This document shows, in pieces, positions 44,086-51,940 of a stretch of DNA of 64,000 nucleotides (the stretch's first letter is position 1; each line of letters begins with the position of its first letter). Under the pieces are notes generated by a model. The model searched no databases and was not told the DNA's origin. It saw nothing but the letters and a program-made list of their open reading frames with translations. This DNA is from SZUA-100 sp965248135. Its GTDB lineage: Bacteria > Pseudomonadota > Alphaproteobacteria > Rhizobiales > Rhizobiaceae. The position numbers and the translations under genes are program-made. Where the stretch lies: positions 1,984,001 through 2,048,000 of the forward strand of contig CBDFIN010000012.1 in assembly GCA_965248135.1 (NCBI GenBank), in the 5' to 3' direction.

Positions 44086-44912
44086 GATTGCCAATTGCCA
44101 ATCATTAAGTTGCATCGGAAAATCAGCCATTCATTGCTTGGAATGACAATCAACTCCGAAGCAAAATTGTTCAATTGAGTTTCGGCAATTGGTCTGTCAA
44201 ACGGCCAATTTGGCCATGACGAAAACGCGCTATCGTCACTGCTCCAAATGAAGATAAAGCTGTGTTTGCCAACATCTTCTTCTTCGCTGATTGGGTCGAT
44301 ATTATCTTCATTGTCGCGCTCTGGAATGATGATTTTGCCTGGATTAGTAATCTTCTGTATGCGCCCATTTCGGGAGGTCGGCAACAGATACCAATCTGAT
44401 TTGTATCCCTGCAGGACGCCCACCGTTCCCTGTTCATCAATTGAAGCCTTGAAATAAAATTCATCCGTCAGCCTAAGACGCAGATCACTGAGCGGTTCAG
44501 GATTTGCAAATCGCACAATATTAAGATCGTGCGTGTGGCGGTAGACCTCTATATTTTCGAATCTGCCATATTGTTGCAGCACATTGTTCCATGAAACGAC
44601 CGAAGGCGGTGCGTTACGGTCGATTTGCTCTCTCTCATGCAATACGTCATCTTCAATTCGATCCGCGATCACAGGGGCCTTTCCGGCGATCCATAGAAAT
44701 ATTTCGGCTGACCTTTCGCCGGAAATTTTACCTTTGCGAAAATTATTTTCGTAGTCTGCACCAACGGCGGTCGTTAAGGCATCCTCAAACACATCAGACC
44801 AAGCCATGTTTAGGGTGCGTTTTAAATCACGTGTATACCGATAGAGAACCTTGCGCTCTAAAATACTTGCCGCCTGCCAATCAATGGTTTGTGGCTTTGC
44901 CATTCTGGTCAT
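44082..44912 (-). CDS. Unknown partner of the metallopeptidase
   Basis: 276-residue soluble protein, not recognised. An N-terminal helical part (residues 1-80, VLYRYTRDLKRTLNMAWSDVF) is followed by an acidic, beta-rich C-terminal part (IIPERDNEDNIDPISEEEDV). ATG 44912 has AAGGAAGG just upstream; ATG 44903 is an alternative. It is translated together with the metallopeptidase. A substrate, inhibitor or sensor role is possible. Divergent from the transfer-type membrane gene cluster. Confidence 0.75.
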   Translation of the reverse strand: MTRMAKPQTIDWQAASILERKVLYRYTRDLKRTLNMAWSDVFEDALTTAVGADYENNFRKGKISGERSAEIFLWIAGKAPVIADRIEDDVLHEREQIDRNAPPSVVSWNNVLQQYGRFENIEVYRHTHDLNIVRFANPEPLSDLRLRLTDEFYFKASIDEQGTVGVLQGYKSDWYLLPTSRNGRIQKITNPGKIIIPERDNEDNIDPISEEEDVGKHSFIFIWSSDDSAFSSWPNWPFDRPIAETQLNNFASELIVIPSNEWLIFRCNLMIGNWQS

Positions 44913-44950
44913 TTGCCTTCCTTGGTACCCGATTACCCGAACATGGCCGA

Positions 44951-44971
44951 CTGACATACCCGGTTTGTCAG
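44951..44971. promoter_or_regulatory. Inverted-repeat operator in the divergent promoter region
   Basis: CTGACA (44951-44956) and TGTCAG (44966-44971) form a perfect inverted repeat with a 9-base centre TACCCGGTT. It lies 39 bases upstream of the metallopeptidase operon and 75 bases upstream of the membrane-protein operon, so one regulator could control both. Confidence 0.55.
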
Positions 44972-45045
44972 TCTTAATGTTGGTAGCGGGCGCGCGGCCT
45001 TTGTCAAGGTTCATAGCTGCAGCGTCCCAACATAAGGATGCCTCT

Positions 45046-46410
45046 ATGCCCACAACTACACAAAACCATGCCGAACATAATGCTACCGATATGGAACAAT
45101 CCGCTGAAGACCGGTTATTGACGGCGAAAGCAAAACAGTTGCGTGAGCGTGAAGCTGCACGCAAAACTAGCCGTAAAAACCCAGAGGGCATAGCCCATGT
45201 TTGGATTGGGTTGATAACGACTGGGACGTTTCTGCTGTTACTTGTGGGGATTAATGCCATCAGCCCGGATAGTGGGCCTGTGGCATCACTTCGAAATGTC
45301 GTCATGTCGGTTCTTGGGGCGGCGCTGGTGTATGGCGTTGGCTATTTCAGCATCAAAATCGGGGCCGAGCGTGTTGCTGCCGGTGACAGGACAATGCTGG
45401 CCCTGTGTCTTGGCGGGTTTATGGCCGCCGCCATGATTATTGCGCCAACGACCTATTTTGCCATGGCCAAAAAGATTGCGGTGGAAATCGAGCTCACTGA
45501 CCATGGTCAAGATATCAAGGCTAGTACAGAAGCGGCCAATCGGGTAGCCATTGAGAGCCAGACCATCAAACCAATTGTTGCCGATGGTCACAAAGACATT
45601 CGCGACACAGAATCCTGCGAACGGCTTCGAGGATGTTTAACAGGAAAGCCCTATGCCGGAAAAGGTCCGGCACCAGTCAGCGATTTTCTGGGCAGTGCGG
45701 CCAACCGTTTTGGCAGGGCGGTTCGCACCATGGAGGATGCAGAGGGGCGACGTGATGGTCTGATACGCGATCTCAACCGCGCCGGTGATCGTTATAATGA
45801 AGTTGCCTCTGACCGCTCTCAAAATGCCAAGGATAAACGCAAGACTTTGATCGCGCTTGATTCTGAAATCCGCGACAAGCTGGCCCAGCTTGAACAGGTA
45901 TCACCGTCACGGGTTCTTCAAAACCTCGCGGGTGATTTGCGCTCATCCCAGGACGATGAAATCGGTTCGCGTAAACAACGTAGTGGCATGGAACTGGCTG
46001 AGGCATTGGTTCGCAACCACGCAAAACGCCTGCGAGAGGCTTTGGCAGAGTTGCATGCTGATTTAGTGCCATTGCCGCCTTTTCCGGGGCCGGTAAGTCT
46101 TTCCAGCAGTTTTAGCGCATCGGTATTGCCCAATACATTGCCCTATCTGCTGCTTGCCATCTTCATCGAGTGTAGTGGTGTCTTTTGCTTCCTGCTTTGC
46201 GTCAAATATCACCGTGGTCGGTTGCTTGATCATCTGGCGCTGCTTGAGATGGATGCACAGGAGACGGATAGCAGTTTGTTGCCTGCAAAGAACGGCGCGA
46301 ATGCTGATGGAGCATTAAACGGAGCAAAACAACCTGATGGCGGTCAAAAACACCGCGCAACCCCTAAGAATCACAGCGGTCACCACAACCGCCGTTCCCG
46401 GGGGCAGTAA
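45046..46410 (+). CDS. Membrane protein, first gene of the coupling-protein cluster
   Basis: 454-residue membrane protein, not recognised. Three hydrophobic segments lie near the N-terminus (VWIGLITTGTFLLLLVGI, VVMSVLGAALVYGVGYFS, LALCLGGFMAAAMIIAPT) and one at about residue 375 (LPYLLLAIFIECSGVFCFLL). Between them is a long, charged, helical region. The C-terminal tail is Gly/Asn/His-rich. AAGGA lies 7 bases before ATG 45046. It heads a row of genes with TAATG and ATGA junctions that ends in the coupling protein, so it probably belongs to the DNA-transfer apparatus. Confidence 0.75.
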   Translation: MPTTTQNHAEHNATDMEQSAEDRLLTAKAKQLREREAARKTSRKNPEGIAHVWIGLITTGTFLLLLVGINAISPDSGPVASLRNVVMSVLGAALVYGVGYFSIKIGAERVAAGDRTMLALCLGGFMAAAMIIAPTTYFAMAKKIAVEIELTDHGQDIKASTEAANRVAIESQTIKPIVADGHKDIRDTESCERLRGCLTGKPYAGKGPAPVSDFLGSAANRFGRAVRTMEDAEGRRDGLIRDLNRAGDRYNEVASDRSQNAKDKRKTLIALDSEIRDKLAQLEQVSPSRVLQNLAGDLRSSQDDEIGSRKQRSGMELAEALVRNHAKRLREALAELHADLVPLPPFPGPVSLSSSFSASVLPNTLPYLLLAIFIECSGVFCFLLCVKYHRGRLLDHLALLEMDAQETDSSLLPAKNGANADGALNGAKQPDGGQKHRATPKNHSGHHNRRSRGQ

Positions 46411-46970
46411 TGGGTAATTCCACTAACCCCCGTCGCAGAAGGTGGCTGTCGCTGCTAGGCAAAGCGGTCATCATCACGGTTTTAACTGGCCTCAGTGTGC
46501 TCGTTCTAACGGCTGTTGTTTTGTGGGATGCGGATTATTATGTGGCCCGCGACAAGTGGGAGACATTCAAGCTGGCGATGTTTGGTAAGTGGCAACCAAA
46601 CAAAACATCGTCAGCAACCGATTTGTTGAAGGGCATTGACGAGATTAACTTCTTCAGGCGGGTGAAGGTGGCGGGACTTGGGTCTGTAATGACGGGTGCC
46701 AAATTCAACTCCAGTGAAGATGTCATCAACAACACCCCCGCCAAGCGCTGGTGTTATATCACCGCTGGAAGCGGTGTTGCCACGCAGCACATTGATCTTG
46801 GAAAACAAGTTCAATCGACCCCGCCTGCGTTCAGTGACTTTCAGGCAGTCCCCCAGGATGTTTTGGATGAACTTGGGGTGACTGCTGATCGTCTTGCCTC
46901 CCTTGCCAGAGCCAATTGTCAGTTTGGTGAATTTGACACCCGGAAAAAACCCATTACGGCGGAGAAATAG
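46410..46970 (+). CDS. Single-span membrane protein of the coupling-protein cluster
   Basis: 186-residue protein with an N-terminal basic start, one membrane helix (AVIITVLTGLSVLVLTAVVLW) and a periplasmic domain of about 140 residues with two Cys (RWCYITAGSG, RANCQFG). Not recognised. The start overlaps the previous stop (TAATG). Confidence 0.7.
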   Translation: MGNSTNPRRRRWLSLLGKAVIITVLTGLSVLVLTAVVLWDADYYVARDKWETFKLAMFGKWQPNKTSSATDLLKGIDEINFFRRVKVAGLGSVMTGAKFNSSEDVINNTPAKRWCYITAGSGVATQHIDLGKQVQSTPPAFSDFQAVPQDVLDELGVTADRLASLARANCQFGEFDTRKKPITAEK

Positions 46971-46971
46971 C

Positions 46972-47523
46972 ATGTCATTGGATCAATTTACCCCTCCTAT
47001 AAGTGGTGCGCTTTTTGTGGTTGTTGCTGGATATACGGCCTTATCGTTGATCGTTACCGGGCCGATTATTAGCAAGCGGGTGACTGAGCGCAGTGGGTGG
47101 TTGCAAATATGTGAACGCTCAGTCGTGCAAGCAGCAAAGCGGAAACAGCCCAAACTGCAATCGGCACCACCGAAGATTAACTGCAACAAAATCGTTGGTG
47201 TGTTTTCTGGTAGCCGTGATGGTGAAGCGTTCTGCAATGCTGCCGGGTTTCTGTTTGAAAATCCGCTGATAAGTCAGATTGAAGATCAAAACCGCAGGCT
47301 GAGAGAAAGCTATAATGACCGTGTTGCAAAAGCTGCGGCAAGTGCCGGTTCCCGGTGCGCCTGTAGTGCGCGTATTATCCAGCAAGATCGTGTGCCATGG
47401 GCTGTTTATGCCGGGTCATTGCGTTTGATAAAAATGCCGGAAATCGACAATTTGAACGCCCGCCTAAACGCTGCCCTGTTATCAGCCGTATGCGTTGCAA
47501 AAATTGACAGGAGGTCTAAATGA
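46972..47523 (+). CDS. Membrane-anchored protein of the coupling-protein cluster
   Basis: 183-residue protein with one N-terminal membrane helix (ALFVVVAGYTALSLIVTGPI) and a soluble Cys-containing domain (QICERS, INCNKIV, FCNAAG, RCACSARI). Not recognised. GGAGAA lies before ATG 46972, and the previous gene ends one base earlier. The many cysteines suggest a periplasmic disulfide-bonded domain. Confidence 0.7.
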   Translation: MSLDQFTPPISGALFVVVAGYTALSLIVTGPIISKRVTERSGWLQICERSVVQAAKRKQPKLQSAPPKINCNKIVGVFSGSRDGEAFCNAAGFLFENPLISQIEDQNRRLRESYNDRVAKAAASAGSRCACSARIIQQDRVPWAVYAGSLRLIKMPEIDNLNARLNAALLSAVCVAKIDRRSK

Positions 47524-47894
47524 TTATGGGTTCCATACGCGTCAAGGGCGGCACAATCGTTACGCATAAGAAGACGTTTATATTATCACCTCTGACGTTT
47601 TTTGACGTTAATCAGCCACTCTTAATACCATCCATACTATTGGCAGGCGCGTTTGCCGGGTTCACGGTGGCATTTTCAGATCTCCTGTATCCGATAGAAA
47701 TCACGTCGATACTCGGCGCTTGTGCACTCGTAATTATCATTGGATGGCAGGTTGCCCAATTGCGACTGCATGGTTCTGACCTGCGCGGCACTTCCTATGG
47801 TCAAGCTTTGTGGGGTCGCTATGCCAGCTTGCAAAAGGTTCGGGCGGAACTGGCCAAAAAGTTTGATGCGACTGTGACAAGGGGTGGCCAATGA
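47520..47894 (+). CDS. Small two-span membrane protein
   Basis: 124-residue protein with two adjacent membrane helices (LIPSILLAGAFAGFTVAFSD and ITSILGACALVIIIGWQ). The size and topology recall VirB3/TrbD-like subunits of type IV secretion systems, but no motif proves it. Starts by ATGA overlap behind AGGAGG and ends by ATGA overlap. Confidence 0.65.
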   Translation: MIMGSIRVKGGTIVTHKKTFILSPLTFFDVNQPLLIPSILLAGAFAGFTVAFSDLLYPIEITSILGACALVIIIGWQVAQLRLHGSDLRGTSYGQALWGRYASLQKVRAELAKKFDATVTRGGQ

Positions 47895-48199
47895 AACCCG
47901 AACCTCCCTATGACCACACGGGTGAAATCATCAAAATCAATGCATCGCTTTGTTGGGCAGTTGCTTTAGTTCTGACTGCGATCTGGATATGGCCGTCTGA
48001 TCCACACTGGTATGCGTTTTACGGTCTTAGCGTCATTTTATGCCTTGCTGCATTTGGGCTTGTTTTTAGCTCCCTGCGCACGATGCGCAAGTTGCAAAAA
48101 ATCCGCAGGAAATGGAGAGAAATTCAGGCGCTTGGTAACTCGCCCAAAAACGCACGGCTTGCCACAAAGCATGATCTTCAACGGGGAGGCATGAATTGA
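47891..48199 (+). CDS. Small membrane protein next to the coupling protein gene
   Basis: 102-residue protein with two membrane helices (ASLCWAVALVLTAIWIW and WYAFYGLSVILCLAAFGLVF) and a basic C-terminal tail. Not recognised. It overlaps both neighbours, so it is probably a partner of the coupling protein that follows. Confidence 0.65.
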   Translation: MKPEPPYDHTGEIIKINASLCWAVALVLTAIWIWPSDPHWYAFYGLSVILCLAAFGLVFSSLRTMRKLQKIRRKWREIQALGNSPKNARLATKHDLQRGGMN

Positions 48200-49677
48200 T
48201 GGGTAAGAAACTGAATAAATTAAAAAGACAGTTTGGCATCACCGATAAAGATGTCCGCAGGATTAAACGCGAGAACCGCGAACCACGCCGTGTCATTGGC
48301 CGGATGATCGAAGATGTTTCCATTGAAAATGGTTCGCCTATCTTTGAACCGGATACCACAACCTCGTGGGTGACTTATGGTGGCGCAGGTTCGGGTAAAT
48401 CCACCTGCGTTTCGGTTCCTGCGGTGCAAGCGATGATCGCAGATTTAAAACGTGCGATTGTTATTAATGACGTGAAGTCCGGTGAGATTGCGCATCAGAT
48501 AGCCCAGCTTTGCATTCGCTTGGGCAGAAAGTTTGCCGTCATTGATGACAGTTCTGTCATGGGCAAGAACTATCCATATCGTGTACGGGTTAATCCATTT
48601 AGCAATCTGATTTTGGCCTATGAGCGTAATAGCCCGGACCTGCTGTCTGAAATTGAAACCGCATGCCTGACGATATTGGCGGAACCAGATGGCGGGTTGG
48701 ATAAAAACTTCTTCTTTAGACAAGTACCACGAGAATTTATGTTCTTTGGCATTCTGGCACTTTTAAAACGCAATAGGAAAGTTGCAACACCGGGCGGATT
48801 AGCAGCACTTCTTGGTGATCCCGAAACGCTGGCAACGGTGATTGATATTGAAGCTGAAGAGGGCGTCGACATCATCCGGGGCCGTGCGCGGCAACTTCAG
48901 GAATTGCGGGAAAATGACGAAAGTGAATATTCCAAACATTACTTGGGGGCGGTATCTGCCGTTCGAAGCTTCGCGGTGGGAAGCCCCATCCATGAGGCTG
49001 GACGCAACCAAACAATATCCCACGAGCAACTTTTAAAACAAAACTACATTGTCTGCATTGTTCAAAACCAGAAGAATGCTTCCCGTCTTGGTATTTATTA
49101 CGGGCTGCACTTCAACGCATTCCTGAGCGCCCAGCTTGGTGGTGAATGCGGCGGAACCGACATCATATTTGACGAAGCAGCCAATACGCCTGCCAAGGAT
49201 TTGATTGAAAAAGTGACAGTGTTTCGGGCCTTCGGACTGCGGGTTTTATATATCGCGCAATCTCGCTCAGACCTTCAGCGTCAAAATTCTGAAAAACTAA
49301 TCGCCACTCTGGAAGATAACTGCAATCTTCAATGGCTTCAATTTGGCAATTACGAGGAGGCCAAAAGGGTTTCTGAGGCCATCGGCCAGATTGATACGGT
49401 AAAATACAATGTTAGCGGCAGTTCCGGCAATGCCGATTTCAACACGACAATTGATACCAGCCGCGAACGTCTGTTTACGCCCGACGATCTCATGAACCTG
49501 CCAGCCAATGAACAGATATTGTTCATCTCAGGGATCGGGTTCATCCATTGTTTGAAAGTTCGACAAAACGAGATCGGCGACAGCGCCTATTATCTGACAG
49601 CAAACCCTGTGGAGGGTGGAAGGTTAGTACCTGATATCAAAGTGATCATTCCCATGAAATGGGAGGACAACCAATGA
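48199..49677 (+). CDS. Type IV coupling protein (VirD4/TraG-like ATPase)
   Basis: 492-residue P-loop ATPase that links relaxase-bound DNA to a transfer channel. Walker A is YGGAGSGKSTC (residue about 60) and Walker B is TDIIFDEAANTPAKD; the segment IAQSRSDLQRQ fits the family's motif 3. It lacks an N-terminal membrane anchor; the small membrane proteins encoded before it may replace it. ATG 48199 with GGGGAGG is preferred over the TTG three bases upstream. No VirB4 or other channel genes are visible, so the element may be mobilisable rather than self-transmissible, unless they lie outside the window. Confidence 0.85.
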   Translation: MGKKLNKLKRQFGITDKDVRRIKRENREPRRVIGRMIEDVSIENGSPIFEPDTTTSWVTYGGAGSGKSTCVSVPAVQAMIADLKRAIVINDVKSGEIAHQIAQLCIRLGRKFAVIDDSSVMGKNYPYRVRVNPFSNLILAYERNSPDLLSEIETACLTILAEPDGGLDKNFFFRQVPREFMFFGILALLKRNRKVATPGGLAALLGDPETLATVIDIEAEEGVDIIRGRARQLQELRENDESEYSKHYLGAVSAVRSFAVGSPIHEAGRNQTISHEQLLKQNYIVCIVQNQKNASRLGIYYGLHFNAFLSAQLGGECGGTDIIFDEAANTPAKDLIEKVTVFRAFGLRVLYIAQSRSDLQRQNSEKLIATLEDNCNLQWLQFGNYEEAKRVSEAIGQIDTVKYNVSGSSGNADFNTTIDTSRERLFTPDDLMNLPANEQILFISGIGFIHCLKVRQNEIGDSAYYLTANPVEGGRLVPDIKVIIPMKWEDNQ

Positions 49678-49922
49678 TCCGTCCGGCCTATTTCATCTGG
49701 ATTATCGTGCCTGTCACTTTCTATCTGGTGTTCCTCGCTTTTGGGTTACCGCATTTTGCCTGGTCTTATTCATGGCGCGATGATGGGCAGGGATATGATC
49801 CCTTTGCCTATCGTTGGTATCTCACCTGCACCTATGTCGGTGCCTATGGTTCCCTCCGAACCATTCCCCCTGACGGTAAATGCCCCTGGTTCCGGTTTTA
49901 CAAAAAAACGGGAGCAAACTAA
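49674..49922 (+). CDS. Small membrane protein after the coupling protein gene
   Basis: 82-residue protein with one N-terminal membrane helix (YFIWIIVPVTFYLVFLAFGL) and a short aromatic-rich domain with two Cys (LTCTYVG, GKCPWF). GGGAGGA precedes ATG 49674, which overlaps the coupling-protein stop. Function unknown. Confidence 0.7.
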   Translation: MIRPAYFIWIIVPVTFYLVFLAFGLPHFAWSYSWRDDGQGYDPFAYRWYLTCTYVGAYGSLRTIPPDGKCPWFRFYKKTGAN

Positions 49923-50167
49923 TGGAGCGTAGTGGGTGGCTGATAAATACGAACCTTGAGGTTTTGCTCTTCGATAATCTCAAGACGCATTGCTGCCTTG
50001 ATGCATCGCAGGATCATTGCCTTATCAACGCCCTGGGCAATCGAGATATCGCAATTGGTGCGTTCATCCACGTTCAATCCGTGCGGATCGGTTTCCTGCC
50101 AGAATTGCTCGTAATCGAGCGTTTCAAGCCATTCTTCAACTTCGGTAGCATCATCAAAACTTTGCAT
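49919..50167 (-). CDS. Small acidic protein encoded antisense within the transfer cluster
   Basis: 82-residue acidic soluble protein (MQSFDDATEVEEWLETLDYE). It is the only minus-strand gene in this cluster and converges on the previous gene, overlapping it by four bases. Its composition resembles a real protein, and the plus strand has no competing gene here. A small regulator or anti-defence protein is possible, but nothing proves it. Confidence 0.6.
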   Translation of the reverse strand: MQSFDDATEVEEWLETLDYEQFWQETDPHGLNVDERTNCDISIAQGVDKAMILRCIKAAMRLEIIEEQNLKVRIYQPPTTLH

Positions 50168-50229
50168 GGCTCGATTGTAGCAAATCTTGGATTCCGCCTG
50201 CAACATTTTTCGACCAAAGGATACACAGC

Positions 50230-50745
50230 ATGAACCTGTCGATCTCGCAGGAAATCAAGCAGACCTTCCATCTTGTCGCCCTTCGCAAAGAGGCTAAAGA
50301 CCTGGTGACGGGCCGCCAGTGGGAAAAGCGTGATGGCTTAATCCAACGCTGTGATCAGGCACGCGGGAAAGAGATTGGTCTGTTTAAAGAGCGTTTTGAT
50401 GTGCGCGTTGCCAATGAGCAAAAGAAGCTGATTGATGAAGCGGGATCAAAGACCAGGAATTACAAACCGATTTGGGCACAAGATGATCTCTTCGACAGCA
50501 CGACCAGTCTGGCTCAGGCCGACAGCAATGTCAGATCGGCACACGAAAACCGAATTGCCCGTATCGACAATTATGAAAGAAGTGGCCTTGAAGCATTGAT
50601 GCAATCAGCACGTCGAGAAAATAAAGTTCAAGGCAAATCTGTCAGCAACTTCAACCAAACTGCTGATCGCCGTGTTGGTGGAGAGCGGCGTATTGGCAGT
50701 TCTGCAAAACAGTCCCGAAAACAGTCCCGAAGACAACTGAGATAA
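50230..50745 (+). CDS. Hypothetical charged protein
   Basis: 171-residue hydrophilic protein, mostly helical, with a basic C-terminal tail built from a short tandem repeat (SAKQSRKQSRRQLR; the DNA repeats ACAGTCCCGAA). Not recognised. It may bind DNA or RNA through the tail. Followed by another helical gene after 34 bases. Confidence 0.65.
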   Translation: MNLSISQEIKQTFHLVALRKEAKDLVTGRQWEKRDGLIQRCDQARGKEIGLFKERFDVRVANEQKKLIDEAGSKTRNYKPIWAQDDLFDSTTSLAQADSNVRSAHENRIARIDNYERSGLEALMQSARRENKVQGKSVSNFNQTADRRVGGERRIGSSAKQSRKQSRRQLR

Positions 50746-50779
50746 CAAAGATAACCCAGGCAACCAAAGGAGAACCAAA

Positions 50780-51400
50780 ATGGATATTCAATATGACCCT
50801 AAAGAAATGCAGCGGGTCTCAACAGCCCGCGAGAGTTTTTCAGGCCGCTTATTGTCTGACCCGGATTTTGATGAAGCGATGTTGATTACAAATATCGTTG
50901 AGAAAGAAATCCAGAAAACGGGACAATTCGCCCAGAAGCTGAATGAATATTCCGCTGCCTATGCCCATACCAGGAAAAACCTCTCGGTGATCAAATCTGA
51001 GAAAATCATCCGCGACCTGTTCAAGGAACGAACAGGCATGTGGATGAATGACATGCGTAAAATATTCGAACAACGCGAAGAAGGTCTGAGCGATACTCAG
51101 AAACGCGCTGCATTCCCCTATGCCCAAGAGATCGGAGCGATGATTGAAAAGGGTAACAAAATCTCCTTTCACCGGGCCTTCTCGCACCAGGCAAAAACTT
51201 GCGCCATGGAACTCAACATCACTGATTTGGGTGCCAAGCGTATCATGAGTGAGCAGTTTGAAGCCGTCAAAGGCGAGAAACTCTACGACTGGGGCAAAGA
51301 TCATGAGACGCGTTTTTACAAACCCCAGATCGAAGCTGAAAAGCAACAACGCAAGGCGCAACGCGCCCAAAAGAAAACTCATGAATATTCACGGACATGA
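50780..51400 (+). CDS. Hypothetical helical protein
   Basis: 206-residue, highly charged, helical cytoplasmic protein (QKTGQFAQKLNEYSAAYAHT) with a Lys/Gln/Arg-rich end. Not recognised. AAGGAG lies 10 bases before the ATG. Lies between the coupling-protein cluster and the recombinase-relaxase block. Confidence 0.65.
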   Translation: MDIQYDPKEMQRVSTARESFSGRLLSDPDFDEAMLITNIVEKEIQKTGQFAQKLNEYSAAYAHTRKNLSVIKSEKIIRDLFKERTGMWMNDMRKIFEQREEGLSDTQKRAAFPYAQEIGAMIEKGNKISFHRAFSHQAKTCAMELNITDLGAKRIMSEQFEAVKGEKLYDWGKDHETRFYKPQIEAEKQQRKAQRAQKKTHEYSRT

Positions 51401-51511
51401 AATACGCAATAATATTACGCCGTTTTTGATTGTAATATGTGGGAATATGTTCCTATAATGTTCCCTTTTTGCTTCAACCAACCAAAAAGGAGAAGCGGCC
51501 ACAGGATGATA

Positions 51512-51940
51512 ATGATGAACGACAGCACCCCAGATAACAAGAAGCAACACAAAACCAAACCGGATAAGGTACAAAACCCTGATCCTCCGCCTGATCCAAT
51601 GCCAAATCCAATGCCTGGTCCAATGCCCGATCCTCCGCTTAATCAAGGCGCCCCATGGCCTGTACTGACCATCGATTATGAACTCTATGGGCGTTATCTG
51701 GAAAATTCCGATCTGAGCGATGAGCAAATTCGGGAATTCATCAATATTCTGTGGTCAATCTCGGTAAGCTGGGTTGATTTGGCACGAGGAATTCACCCGA
51801 CCCAACAAGCCTGTGAGCAAAACGGCATTGCTTTTGATTTTGCCGAACTTGATGCATCAGGCGTGATACAATTGGAGGATAATTCCACATTTAATCCTAT
51901 TGGCGATGGTGCTCCATCACCAGAGAGGAGTCAAAAATGA
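51512..51940 (+). CDS. Protein with a Pro-Asp-Met-rich linker, upstream of the large recombinase
   Basis: 142-residue protein. Residues about 20-50 form a low-complexity linker with repeated P-x-P units (DPPPDPMPNPMPGPMPD), and the C-terminal domain of about 90 residues is acidic and helical (SDEQIREFINILWSISVSWV). Of three close ATG codons, 51512 is used; 51506 and 51515 are possible. It overlaps the recombinase start by ATGA, so it may be a partner of the recombinase. Confidence 0.65.
   Translation: MMNDSTPDNKKQHKTKPDKVQNPDPPPDPMPNPMPGPMPDPPLNQGAPWPVLTIDYELYGRYLENSDLSDEQIREFINILWSISVSWVDLARGIHPTQQACEQNGIAFDFAELDASGVIQLEDNSTFNPIGDGAPSPERSQK

Noticed and set aside
44851..45045. N-terminal extension of the 45046 membrane protein
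   Set aside because: It runs through the operator and into the divergent gene; ATG 45046 has AAGGA and a sensible N-terminus.
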